Shown here: positions 42,958 to 52,258 of the stretch, piece after piece | Layout of the letters: every line of letters begins with the position of its first letter | Position numbering within the stretch: the first letter of the stretch is position 1 | Origin: Pseudomonadota bacterium | GTDB lineage: Bacteria; Pseudomonadota; Gammaproteobacteria; Steroidobacterales; Steroidobacteraceae | NCBI GenBank assembly: GCA_947449495.1 | Contig: CANFSB010000004.1 | Location: forward strand, 1-64,000 | DNA: 64,000 nucleotides | Direction of reading: 5' to 3' | The notes under the pieces: model-generated | What the model saw: only the letters and a program-made list of their open reading frames with translations | Database searches by the model: none | Told to the model about the DNA's origin: nothing | Program-made: the position numbers and the translations under genes

Positions 42958-43352
42958 TCGTAGTCGACACCAATGTCATCGCCTATCTGCTGCTACCCGG
43001 TGCATGGACTGCCGCAGCAGAGGTGCTGTATCAAACCGATCCGAGTTGGGCCACACCGGTCTTGTGGCGCAGTGAACTGCGCAACATCCTCACCGGGTAC
43101 GTCCGGCGCGGCGCCCTGTCTCTTGAATCAGCAGTCGACCTGCAGCATGCCGCACAAGAGATGCTGTGCGCCAACGAGTTCAACATCGATTCCCGCAGCG
43201 TACTGCAGTTGGCCAAGCAGAGTGGCTGCTCGGCCTACGACTGCGAGTTCGTCGCCCTGGCGCAGCAAACCAATTCGCGGCTTTACACGTTGGACAACAA
43301 AGTCCTGAAGGCGTTTCCGGACATAGCCAAGCCGCTGACGAAGTCAGCTTAA
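42954..43352 (+). CDS. PIN-domain toxin (VapC-like)
   Basis: MIVVDTNVIAYLLL...WRSELRNIL...AYDCEFVALAQQ...LYTLDNKVLKAFP. Confidence 0.9.
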   Translation: MIVVDTNVIAYLLLPGAWTAAAEVLYQTDPSWATPVLWRSELRNILTGYVRRGALSLESAVDLQHAAQEMLCANEFNIDSRSVLQLAKQSGCSAYDCEFVALAQQTNSRLYTLDNKVLKAFPDIAKPLTKSA

Positions 43353-43780
43353 GCAACCGGCGCCCGGTACACATCAGGCCGGTGAAATTCCATAAAGCGG
43401 TCCGGGGCGCCCAGCGGTGTAAAGCCATACTTGGCATACAGCTCGTGCGCATCACGAGTGGCCAGCATCATGCGACGCAGACCCTGAACTTGCGCATGGT
43501 CAAACAAGGCATCGAGCATGCGGCGTGCAAGGCCACCGCCTCGGTAAGGCTCCAGCACATACACATCTGCCAGATAGGCAAACGTAGCCTTGTCGGTCAC
43601 GAGCCGTGCAAAGCCTACCTGTGCGTCACCATGGAAAGCACCGATACACACCGAACCGGCAATGGCACGCGCAACAACATCACGGCTGATACCAGCTGAC
43701 CAGTAGGTCGTGGTCAAAAATGCATGGATCGCGTCAATGTCGAGTCGCGACGGATCAAGGCTCAACGAAACCTTGTTCAT
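43349..43780 (-). CDS. GNAT family N-acetyltransferase (intact)
   Basis: ADVYVLEPYRGGGLARRMLDALFDHAQVQGLRRMMLATRDAHELYAKYGF. Confidence 0.9.
   Translation of the reverse strand: MNKVSLSLDPSRLDIDAIHAFLTTTYWSAGISRDVVARAIAGSVCIGAFHGDAQVGFARLVTDKATFAYLADVYVLEPYRGGGLARRMLDALFDHAQVQGLRRMMLATRDAHELYAKYGFTPLGAPDRFMEFHRPDVYRAPVA
43369..43553. repeat. Direct repeat copy 2 (within intact GNAT gene)
   Basis: See 42354-42538. Confidence 0.92.
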
Positions 43781-43896
43781 GGGGCGCTTCCTTCAGACTG
43801 TGGCCGTAGCCACCGACTATACCCACGCCACTCAACGTGAGGCATAGTCGGATTCAGCATCACCCTACAACTCGCGTCACAGAACCACACAGCCCT

Positions 43897-44292
43897 ATGA
43901 CACGCCGCCTAATTAGCTCCGGATCTTCCTTCCAGCGCGACATTGGCTATTCACGAGCAGTGGTTGTGGGCAATCAGGTGTTCGTATCGAGCACCACGGG
44001 CTTCAACTACGCCGACATGACAATCGCGCCCCAGATCGCCGAGCAGGCGCGACAGTGCCTGCTCAATATCGAGACGGCGCTGGCACAGGCAGGGGCGACG
44101 CTGCGTGATGTTGTGCGGGTACGGTACCTGCTGATCGATGCAAGTGAGTTTGCGCTGACCTGGCCAGTGCTGCGCGCAGCCTTTGGCGACATCCGCCCGG
44201 CGGCAACCATGATCGAAACGGGCCTTGCCGACCCGCGCATGAAGATCGAGATCGAGATCGAGGTCGACGCGATTATCGGTTCCGGCAGCTAG
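43897..44292 (+). CDS. RidA/YjgF family protein
   Basis: RDIGYSRAVVVGNQVFVSSTTG...QARQCLLNIETALAQAGATLRDVVRVRYLL. Confidence 0.88.
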   Translation: MTRRLISSGSSFQRDIGYSRAVVVGNQVFVSSTTGFNYADMTIAPQIAEQARQCLLNIETALAQAGATLRDVVRVRYLLIDASEFALTWPVLRAAFGDIRPAATMIETGLADPRMKIEIEIEVDAIIGSGS

Positions 44293-44320
44293 CCTAGACG
44301 GACTTTTTCTGCCCTGTTTG

Positions 44321-44716
44321 TTAGGGCTTAGGACCGATCAAATCCCACAGGTTTCCATAGCGATCGGTGAACACGGCCACCTTGCCGTGTGCCTGCACCG
44401 ACGGCTCGCGTACAAACACCACGCCTCTTGCGGTGTAGTTGTTGTAGTCCCGATCAAAGTCATCGGTATGCAAGAACAAAAATACCCGGCCGCCGGTTTG
44501 ATTGCCGACATGCGCCAGCTGCTCGGGCGTGGCGGCTCTGGCCAGCAGTAGTCCGGCGCCCTTGTTACCAGGCGGCGCCACCACCACCCAGCGTTTGCCC
44601 TGCTCGGGAACCGGCTTGTCTTCGAGCAACATGAAGCCCAGTGTATCGACATAAAACGCGATCGCTTCGTCGTAATCACGAACAACCACCGAGACCAGTG
44701 CAATGTGCTGAGTCAT
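44321..44716 (-). CDS. VOC/glyoxalase superfamily protein
   Basis: IALVSVVVRDYDEAIAFYVDTLGFMLLEDKPV...FVREPSVQAHGKVAVFTDRYGNLWDLIGP. Confidence 0.9.
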   Translation of the reverse strand: MTQHIALVSVVVRDYDEAIAFYVDTLGFMLLEDKPVPEQGKRWVVVAPPGNKGAGLLLARAATPEQLAHVGNQTGGRVFLFLHTDDFDRDYNNYTARGVVFVREPSVQAHGKVAVFTDRYGNLWDLIGPKP

Positions 44717-44737
44717 GAGCCAATCACAGGATGTGTC

Positions 44738-44968
44738 TCACCGTACATGCGCAACGCAGTCATACCAGCCCTGATAAAAGGCCAGTTTCGCAGCATCAGG
44801 CTCAGCAGCAAGTTCTGCACGATCACCCATTTGCATGGCACGCAGATTACGCTTGTCGCCATAAGGCGCACACCTGGTTAAGCCGCCGCTGTTGGGGTAG
44901 CCCTGAGTAGCAAAGTTGATCCAGTAAGCCTGCATGTAATCGGCCACTGCATAGTCGATGCCGCGCAA
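44738..44968 (-). pseudogene. C-terminal fragment of a carboxylesterase
   Basis: AVADYMQAYWINFATQGYPNSGGLTRCAPYGDKRNLRAMQMGD...PDAAKLAFYQGWYD matches the C-terminus of the 46966-48495 esterase. Confidence 0.8.
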
Positions 44969-44974
44969 AATGTC

Positions 44975-46162
44975 TTACCGCCTGGCCTTGATGGTCTTCG
45001 GCCTCGGCGCAAACGCCACTGTGGTCGATGCGCCCCAGACCACCGGACCGGCCGGATGCGCCGGGTCTGCATTCCACAAACATTCGCGTACGGTCAGTGT
45101 GCGCGATGCGAGATCGACGGTGGCCACCTGAAACGACAGCTTGGTCTCGTCAGCAGCAGACACGGCGCCCTTCATGGGTGAATCGACCCTGAAGGTGTGC
45201 AGCACCACCGAATGCTCAGGGCCCGTCCAGTCATAGAACTGATTGAAGTTGGAGTGGCCGTGAAAGTAAGCCGTGATGTTGGGATGGCGCTTTAAAAACT
45301 GCTCGAACGCTTGCTGCTCTTTGAGCGCTGAACCGGCGGCGGTCGGGCCGTCTCCATAAACATCGCCCAGCAGGTTCTCGAACTTGTCGTTCTCGTTTAC
45401 ATCATGCGCGCCGTTGGGGTTCACAAAGTGCTTGGCATCCGAGTCAGGCGGGTCATGCGCAAAGATGAACACCGGCGTTGCATTGCTTACCGCCGCGAGG
45501 TCTTTTTCCAGCCACGCGCGCGTAGCGGCATCGGGCCACACCGTGATGAACACCAGATGCACGCCACTGATATCGCGCGAGGTTCTGATGACGTCCCGCG
45601 TATAGCGATAGCTGGCGCTCGTCAGCGGTACTGCCGGGCGCATCATGCGGTTATAGATCTCGATCATCGAGGTCGGGTCAGCCGCCTTAGCCAGTTTGAA
45701 ATGGCCCACTGCATTGGATGCATCGTGATTGCCGGGGACCACAAACAAAGGCGCAACACCACCGTTGCGATCGGGCAGTTTGAGGTCGCCCAAGTATTGC
45801 GCAGCAAACTGGCTCCAGGAGACTGCCGCGCTTTGTATGTTCGCGCCTTCACCGGCCTCCATGCGATTGGCCACATCACCAGTGACCGACACAAAGTCCA
45901 CTGCGCCCACCGCTTGAGAGGCACGCAGACCGCCGTCTTTGGGAAACACCGCGGCGGGCAAGGCATTGAGGCGCGCCACCAGCGCGGCATTGACCACGTT
46001 GGCATCAACGCCCTTAGCACCACGAAAGTTGGCGCGTTCGATGCCGTAATGCACATCTGACACCAACACAAATTGCAGCTCAGCGTTGGGTTGCTGCGCA
46101 GAACAAGTGCAGATGCTGGCTAGACCAACCGCTAGAAAGATCGCCTTGACTAGCTTGTTCAT
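44975..46162 (-). CDS. Secreted calcineurin-like metallophosphatase
   Basis: Signal peptide; VLVSDVHYG, VTGDVANRM, VPGNHDASN, YFHGHSNFNQFYDW motifs. Confidence 0.88.
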   Translation of the reverse strand: MNKLVKAIFLAVGLASICTCSAQQPNAELQFVLVSDVHYGIERANFRGAKGVDANVVNAALVARLNALPAAVFPKDGGLRASQAVGAVDFVSVTGDVANRMEAGEGANIQSAAVSWSQFAAQYLGDLKLPDRNGGVAPLFVVPGNHDASNAVGHFKLAKAADPTSMIEIYNRMMRPAVPLTSASYRYTRDVIRTSRDISGVHLVFITVWPDAATRAWLEKDLAAVSNATPVFIFAHDPPDSDAKHFVNPNGAHDVNENDKFENLLGDVYGDGPTAAGSALKEQQAFEQFLKRHPNITAYFHGHSNFNQFYDWTGPEHSVVLHTFRVDSPMKGAVSAADETKLSFQVATVDLASRTLTVRECLWNADPAHPAGPVVWGASTTVAFAPRPKTIKARR

Positions 46163-46956
46163 GACAACAGGCTCTGAACTTCCGGCCAGGACTTCGCACC
46201 GTTTTCCCGCATTTCGTCTCCAAGCCCTTCGGGCAGCCACTGCACAAAAGCAGCGTTAAACGTAGGTCGATCTTGTAAAGCCTTAAACCAGCGCTCGACC
46301 TGAGGCAAGCGACCCTCTTGCCACAAGCCCTGCATCGATAAGGCGGCAATGCGATTGACGTAAGGCGCCAGCGCCACATCTGCCATCGAGAAGCGATCAC
46401 CCAACAACCACAGCGAACTGCTCAGCACGTCGTTCATCCTGTGCAGATAAGCGTCGTACAAGAGCATCTTATCAGCGGCACCCGGTGCCTGCAGGCCCTG
46501 CTGTATCCATGACCACTTTAAAAGTCGCGCCTGCATCGCATCTGCACTGCTGCCCTTGATGAAGTCCTCAAAGCTGCCTGCGCCATTGCGCAGTATGGTG
46601 TGCCGGTGCGAGACGACATAGGTCAGCGCCGAGCAGGCCGGGTGCAACTCTTCATCCACTGCTTTGGTCCAATAGCGCATCTGCGCCCGGCCCAAGGCCG
46701 ACTTGGGAAAGAGCGGGTTTTGCGGAAAGGCTTCTTCCAGATATTCGCAGATCACCGTGGACTCGGTGATGACCGAGCCCTCGTGCACCAGCACGGGCAC
46801 CATCGCTTTGGGGTTTAGGGCCAGAAATGACGGTTGAAACTGCTCCCCGCGAAAGATATCGACGATATGACCGGTCCATGCGAGCTGCTTTTCAGCCAGC
46901 GCAAAGCGCACCTTGGCCGCGCAGACAGACGACCCATGGTGGTAGAGCTCAAGCAT
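46159..46956 (-). CDS. Glutathione S-transferase family protein
   Basis: MLELYHHGSSVCAAKVRFALAEK...NPKAMVPVLVHEGSVITESTVICEYLEEAFP; C-terminal helical domain. Confidence 0.88.
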   Translation of the reverse strand: MLELYHHGSSVCAAKVRFALAEKQLAWTGHIVDIFRGEQFQPSFLALNPKAMVPVLVHEGSVITESTVICEYLEEAFPQNPLFPKSALGRAQMRYWTKAVDEELHPACSALTYVVSHRHTILRNGAGSFEDFIKGSSADAMQARLLKWSWIQQGLQAPGAADKMLLYDAYLHRMNDVLSSSLWLLGDRFSMADVALAPYVNRIAALSMQGLWQEGRLPQVERWFKALQDRPTFNAAFVQWLPEGLGDEMRENGAKSWPEVQSLLS

Positions 46957-46965
46957 GGGCGATTT

Positions 46966-48495
46966 TCAGTGAACGCAGCAAGCCGCGTCATACCAGCTCT
47001 GATAAAACGCCAGCTTGGCCGCATCGGGCGCGGGCGCGGGCTGTGCCTTATCACCCATTTGCATGGCAGGCAGGTTGTGCTTTTCGTGGTAAGGCACCCA
47101 ACGCGGTAAGCCGCTGCCGTTCGGATCGCCCTTCGTAGCGAAGTTGATCCAGTATTCCTGCATGTAGTCCGCAACGGCGTGGTCGCTGTCACGCCAAGGC
47201 CTGTCGGCAATTAAGTTGTTCCAGATGAACTGCGCCTCACCACCATGCGTGGCACCCGAGGCTCGTGCCGGCCACAGCGGCGGCCCCGGTGGCTCGTGGG
47301 TGAAGTAATACAACCAAGCCTTGGCACCAGCCCGTGTTTGCAAGCGCGCATAGTTGCGATCGACCCAGCCCAGCTCATCGCGGAAGGCGTCGTATTGCGA
47401 GCGCGTGGCCTCGTCATCGCTGCCCGCCGGATACAGCTTCAGGTAGTCGGCAGCGCGCGCAGCAAAGCGCTGCTGCACACGCTCTTGCCAAGCGGCAGCC
47501 GTGGTCGGTTGCAGAAAGAACGTGCCTTCATCTTTGTTAGAGCCGGCGATGATCGCGACCTTGTTCTGCTGACCGCGTGCATAGATCTGTGCCGGGTCTG
47601 TGGGGAAGAACACGCCGTCGATGACCGGGCCTGAGCCCCGCGCGGCACGCAAGATGTCGGCTGCAGGCTTGGCGCGCAGATCGGCCAGCGACTGCGCTTG
47701 CAAGGTCTCTGCGGCCTTCACACCTATAGCTTCGGCATCAGCCAGCGTGCGCACCGGCGCAATCGACAGGCCCAGCCATGCACCACTTTGCGAGATGGCG
47801 CGCACGAACAAGCCGCGCGTGGTCGGCGAAGCCACAAGGTTCGAGATGCTGGTGCCACCGGCTGAATTGCCGAAGACGGTCACCTTGCGCGGGTCGCCAC
47901 CGAAGGCCGCGATGTTGCGCTGCACCCATTGCAAGGCGGCGGTTTGATCGAGGAAGGCTTGGTTAGCGGCCCAACGGCCCTGACCCTCTTGCGTCAGCTG
48001 CGGGTGCGAGAAGAAACCCAACGCGCCCAGCCGGTAGTTGATGGTAACAATGACCACACCCTTGCGGGCAAAGCTCTCACCGTCATAGCCAGGCTGTGAG
48101 CCGGAACCGGAGTTATAGCCACCGGGATGCAACCACACCATGACCGGACGCTTTTCACCGGCGCGTTGCGCTGCGGTAAAGACATTCAGATACAGGCAGT
48201 CTTCACTCATGTTGGCGGTGCTGCCCGGCGCAGCCGCCTGCATGCAGATGGGGCTGAACTCATCGGCCTTGCGCACACCCTGCCAAGCAGCAATCGGTTG
48301 GGGCGCGCGCCAACGCAGATCCCCGACGGGCGGTGCGGCATAGGGAATGCCTTTGTACACCTGCACGCCGGTCGTCTTGCCGGAAGCTCCAGTGATGAGA
48401 CCGGCGTCGAGCTTGATCGGGTCTGGCAAAGCTGCCTCAGCGACCGTCGCAAGCCCCACCAAGACCACTGTGGAAATCAGCAGAGGAATACGCAT
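46966..48495 (-). CDS. Carboxylesterase type B (alpha/beta hydrolase), secreted
   Basis: Signal peptide; EDCLYLNVFTA, VTVFGNSAGGTSI (nucleophile elbow GNSAGG). Confidence 0.92.
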   Translation of the reverse strand: MRIPLLISTVVLVGLATVAEAALPDPIKLDAGLITGASGKTTGVQVYKGIPYAAPPVGDLRWRAPQPIAAWQGVRKADEFSPICMQAAAPGSTANMSEDCLYLNVFTAAQRAGEKRPVMVWLHPGGYNSGSGSQPGYDGESFARKGVVIVTINYRLGALGFFSHPQLTQEGQGRWAANQAFLDQTAALQWVQRNIAAFGGDPRKVTVFGNSAGGTSISNLVASPTTRGLFVRAISQSGAWLGLSIAPVRTLADAEAIGVKAAETLQAQSLADLRAKPAADILRAARGSGPVIDGVFFPTDPAQIYARGQQNKVAIIAGSNKDEGTFFLQPTTAAAWQERVQQRFAARAADYLKLYPAGSDDEATRSQYDAFRDELGWVDRNYARLQTRAGAKAWLYYFTHEPPGPPLWPARASGATHGGEAQFIWNNLIADRPWRDSDHAVADYMQEYWINFATKGDPNGSGLPRWVPYHEKHNLPAMQMGDKAQPAPAPDAAKLAFYQSWYDAACCVH

Positions 48496-48555
48496 TGGAT
48501 AAAACTCTTATTTGATTTGCATAGGCTCAAACGGACGAACATCGACCCTTGGTGC

Positions 48556-49152
48556 CTAAATTGCCTTTATGCCGGGCGCCAACACCCAAGACACCAAGTC
48601 CTGTGCTGCCAAACCTGTCGTCGAGCACGGCGTCAGCACTGTACGAGTCCCTATTCTGCCCGTGACATGACAGCCCACCAATGCCGACGCAAACCGCTGC
48701 CGCCAATCCTGCGTCTGGATGTCCGCGGCCAACATCGAGACAGTGGCCCACCGCCCATGCAGTCGATGCGTCATGACTGATGTAGAAGATGCCAGGTGAT
48801 TGGCCTCATAGATCACTCGCCAGCGAAAATCCGCTGCCAAAGTACGCACCAGGAACAAGCCGTCTGGCGTGGTAATGCCACCCAATGTCTGTAGTCGCCC
48901 GCTGCGCAGCTCTGGCAACAACTGGTCGTACCACAGTCCCAAGACATCGCGCGGTAGCGTAGTCACCGCCCTGCGTGCTGTGGACACATAGCTGCCCATC
49001 GCTACGGCATCAGCAAACCGCTCATCGATCAGGACCTGCGACACCGCCAAGGACTGAGGGCTTGTGGCGCTAAGACGCGGTTGGCTCCCCGCCAAACCGG
49101 GAAACACGCCCAGTGCCATACCCGCGGCGATGACCTCGCGGCGCGTCGTCAT
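48556..49152 (-). CDS. Hypothetical Tat-signal protein, 198 aa
   Basis: TTRREVIAAGMALGVFPGLAGS twin-Arg-type leader; ATGA overlap with upstream cytochrome gene. Confidence 0.7.
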   Translation of the reverse strand: MTTRREVIAAGMALGVFPGLAGSQPRLSATSPQSLAVSQVLIDERFADAVAMGSYVSTARRAVTTLPRDVLGLWYDQLLPELRSGRLQTLGGITTPDGLFLVRTLAADFRWRVIYEANHLASSTSVMTHRLHGRWATVSMLAADIQTQDWRQRFASALVGCHVTGRIGTRTVLTPCSTTGLAAQDLVSWVLAPGIKAI

Positions 49153-49532
49153 TTGCGCTCCGCGGCGAGCGATGTCACTGCGAAGTAGGCAGCCAAGTTG
49201 GCTATATCGGCATCAGACACTTCGGTCTTTCGAAACGGCGGCATCGACCAACTGCCATGGCGCAGATACACCTTGAGCACAGGTTCCGTCAGATCAGTAC
49301 GCCGTTCCAAGAGCGCAGGCACTGTGGTGCCCTTGTACTTGATGCGCAGTGCATCAGTACCAGGCAAATGATCACGCCCTGGGTCACCGCCAAGCCCCGC
49401 CGCATGGCAGGGTGCACAGCGGATCTCAAACACATTTTTTCCGGCTGCCGCGGCAGCAGGCACATCAGCTGCAATCGCAGCACCACTGCCGCTGCACAGC
49501 AGCAGGCTCATCAACACTGCACTTTTTTTCAT
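49149..49532 (-). CDS. c-type cytochrome
   Basis: Signal peptide MKKSAVLMSLLLCSGSGAAIAA, CAPCH heme motif; distal Met in SMPPF. Confidence 0.9.
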   Translation of the reverse strand: MKKSAVLMSLLLCSGSGAAIAADVPAAAAAGKNVFEIRCAPCHAAGLGGDPGRDHLPGTDALRIKYKGTTVPALLERRTDLTEPVLKVYLRHGSWSMPPFRKTEVSDADIANLAAYFAVTSLAAERK

Positions 49533-51205
49533 TTGCGTATTGCTCCACGCAGTGCCCGCAATGCCTTGGGCCATATACCCCCACGCCCTGGCAACAAGAT
49601 CCCGTTGGGATCTGCAGCATCTTTGAGGCGCTCATTAAACCGGCGCAATGCGTGATTGTTAAAGGAATATTGATCAGCAACTGCATCCTGCAGTAGCGGC
49701 GGCGCACGATAGTCGCCATAACCCATTGCAGCGTTGCGCTTGAGCACCTCGCGAAGCAACTTGAGTTGGTCCAACTTAGACTGGGGCGTTGCCTCATTGC
49801 GCGTGGCACTGCCAAACGCACCGTTGCCTAGAAGGAAGGCCGATTGGTTCCAGTTCAACGGCGTGCTGATCGCATAAGGCATGGCAGGTTTGCTGCCCAT
49901 GTCCCGCGCAACACGATCAAAGTCCCTCTGCGCTTGCAGCACCGCGGCACCACTGCGCCCCACAACCGAAAACAAACCCAGATGCGATTGATTCCAACTG
50001 TCTGGGAAATCGTCGGTGCGACTGGGCATCCACCACGCATAGAGCTTGGGTACGCCATGCATCACGTTGCGCCGCATTTGCGAGGCATAGGGCGCCGGAT
50101 AAGGGCGCGTGGACCGCTCTATTTGTTCTTGCGTCACAGGCACTGGCAATGATTCGCCATCAAAGCACTGCGCACCGGGAATATTGCGCAGCATCAATTC
50201 CTTGGCCCACTCCCAGTTGGCCAGCGTGGTTTTCTCTGATCCGTAGAACTGCAACTCGACCTGCCATGAATGCAGTGAGTGCTCAGCAGCAACACGATCC
50301 AATGCTGCTTCATCAAAGCTATCGGCTGCCTGCAGAAAGGCTTTGTCTTCACGCAGGATACGCAGCGGCGAGCCATACAATGGCTCACCAATGATGAACA
50401 GGTCGGTAAGATAATTGACGGTGTCGACCATCGGAATCAAATCGCGCCGCTTGGGCACCGTCACCAGCCCTGTACGCCAGTGCTCGGGCTGCGGCATGAG
50501 CCGAAAACCCATCTTGACCACAATGCCAAAGCCACCTTGGGCAAACAGGCCGGCAGGATCCGGGCCGAAACCATGTTTGTAGTCCTGCCAGCCCCCTGAG
50601 CCCGGCAGCGCGCCCATGCCAGTGCGCATCAATTCGCCATCAGGTAGCACCACTTCCATGCCGCAGTGCGCAGAAAAGTGGTCGCGGTACGGCCCAAGCG
50701 TGTAGCCCACACCGTGTTCCAAGGCGTTGCCCATTAAGCCGCCCCAACCGACATCGGCTGTGTCGACCCAGACCTTCAGGTTGCGCTCCTGGATATAGCG
50801 ATACAGGTCCATATAGGACACGCCGGGCTCCACCAACACAAAGTGGCGCTTTTCATCCAACTCGAGCACGCGATTCATGCGCTTTAAATCAACCGTGACG
50901 CTGCCGCGCACATTGGGTGCCGGGCCGCCATACGCAAAGTTTTTGCCGGTAGAAATGGCAAATAAGGGGGTTTTGTAGCGGTTGGCGATGCGCACGATGG
51001 CCTGCACCTGCGCCACATCTGCCGGACACACTGCTGCACTGGCCTGCAACTCGTCAGGCTGGTCTTTAAGCAGCGAAAAGTGGTCGCGATACGGCTGCAG
51101 ATCTTCTTCGCTGCTGAGCACCCAATCTGGGCCCACAACTGCGGCGAACTCAGCCAGCGCTTTGGCAAATTGCCGCGCCGACACCCCAGGTGGAAGGATC
51201 GTCAT
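49529..51205 (-). CDS. FAD-linked oxidase, VAO/4-cresol dehydrogenase (PCMH flavoprotein)-like
   Basis: PLFAISTGKNFAYGGPAPNVRGSVTVDLKRMNRVLELDEKRHFVLVEPGVSYMDLYRYI...; translationally coupled to a cytochrome c gene. Confidence 0.88.
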   Translation of the reverse strand: MTILPPGVSARQFAKALAEFAAVVGPDWVLSSEEDLQPYRDHFSLLKDQPDELQASAAVCPADVAQVQAIVRIANRYKTPLFAISTGKNFAYGGPAPNVRGSVTVDLKRMNRVLELDEKRHFVLVEPGVSYMDLYRYIQERNLKVWVDTADVGWGGLMGNALEHGVGYTLGPYRDHFSAHCGMEVVLPDGELMRTGMGALPGSGGWQDYKHGFGPDPAGLFAQGGFGIVVKMGFRLMPQPEHWRTGLVTVPKRRDLIPMVDTVNYLTDLFIIGEPLYGSPLRILREDKAFLQAADSFDEAALDRVAAEHSLHSWQVELQFYGSEKTTLANWEWAKELMLRNIPGAQCFDGESLPVPVTQEQIERSTRPYPAPYASQMRRNVMHGVPKLYAWWMPSRTDDFPDSWNQSHLGLFSVVGRSGAAVLQAQRDFDRVARDMGSKPAMPYAISTPLNWNQSAFLLGNGAFGSATRNEATPQSKLDQLKLLREVLKRNAAMGYGDYRAPPLLQDAVADQYSFNNHALRRFNERLKDAADPNGILLPGRGGIWPKALRALRGAIRK

Positions 51206-51295
51206 GGCGTCCCCCTTGTTATTGATTACCGATTCACGGTAACAAACACACTCGGCACCCACAACCAAACACGTCAACGGACCAAAAGGCATCTC

Positions 51296-52252
51296 GTGCA
51301 AGAAGAGTCTGTGTTGGTGGTCGCCAACCCCGTAGCAGGAGCGGGCCGCGCGAAAAAGCTCTGGCCTCGGCATGCCCTTGCACTGCAGGTCGCGGGCGTG
51401 TTGCACCGTGTACATTGGACCGGGCAGGCCCACGAAGCCAGCGCAGTTGTAGCCCAAGCTTGGGCAACAGGAACTCGTCGGTTTATCGCCGTGGGTGGTG
51501 ACGGCACCGTAAACGAAGTGCTCAACGGACTGACTGACGCATTCACAGACCTGAGCCAGCCCAGGCCTTGGCTTGCTGTGGCGCCCGCAGGCACAGGCAA
51601 CGACTGGGCACGACAGCTGTCACTGCCACGCGCTGCACAGCAATGGGCCAACACCATCGCAAGCACTACATACAGACCACATGACGTCGGTCGACTGCGT
51701 TTTGCCGATGGTCGGATTCAATACTTTGTTGTCGAAGCCGGTGCAGGCTTCGATACCCATGTGCTGGGCTTGCTGTCACGACGTGGGCCGCGGCAACTAG
51801 CGTACGTCAGTGCTCTGGTACGGGGCCTGTTCAGCTTTAAAGGCCCCGCGCTGCAACTGCATCTGCAGGGCGCCAGCGATGCATCAAAACCATCAAGGTT
51901 AGGCAGCCCTCGCAGCATGGTCGCGTTCGGCTGCATCGGCCCGCGCGTGGGCGGTGGCATGCATGTGGCGCCCGGAGCGCGCGACGACGATGGGTTGCTG
52001 GATTTTGTGACCGTCGCAGACGCCGGCCCTTGGTACAACCTGCTGAGCCTGCCCAAGCTGTTCAATGGGCGGCTGCACAGCGACCCGAATGTTCAATATG
52101 CCCGTGCCGCACAGGGGCACTTGGTGCTGGATCCACCGATGGCAGTGCAATGCGACGGGCAAGTGGTGGGGTGCACCCCCGTCACCTTCGATCTGCTGCC
52201 TGGTGCCTTGCGAGTGCCTGCCATAGCCCATCCGCACAACACCGGCATCTGA
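51296..52252 (+). CDS. Diacylglycerol kinase family lipid kinase
   Basis: VLVVANPVAGAGRAKKLWP...RFIAVGGDGTVNEVLNGL...AVAPAGTGNDWARQL. Confidence 0.92.
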   Translation: MQEESVLVVANPVAGAGRAKKLWPRHALALQVAGVLHRVHWTGQAHEASAVVAQAWATGTRRFIAVGGDGTVNEVLNGLTDAFTDLSQPRPWLAVAPAGTGNDWARQLSLPRAAQQWANTIASTTYRPHDVGRLRFADGRIQYFVVEAGAGFDTHVLGLLSRRGPRQLAYVSALVRGLFSFKGPALQLHLQGASDASKPSRLGSPRSMVAFGCIGPRVGGGMHVAPGARDDDGLLDFVTVADAGPWYNLLSLPKLFNGRLHSDPNVQYARAAQGHLVLDPPMAVQCDGQVVGCTPVTFDLLPGALRVPAIAHPHNTGI

Positions 52253-52258
52253 ACCCAC

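Noticed and set aside
41836-44300. Searched for a second copy of the tmRNA 3' end (attR-like) marking an integrative island
   Set aside because: No repeat of TCCCCCCGCCTCCACCA seen downstream and no integrase gene; a classical ssrA-integrated island is not supported in this window.
44311-44327. GCCCT-gtttgtt-AGGGC hairpin between ridA and the VOC gene as a bidirectional terminator
   Set aside because: Only 5 bp and no convincing T-tract on either strand.
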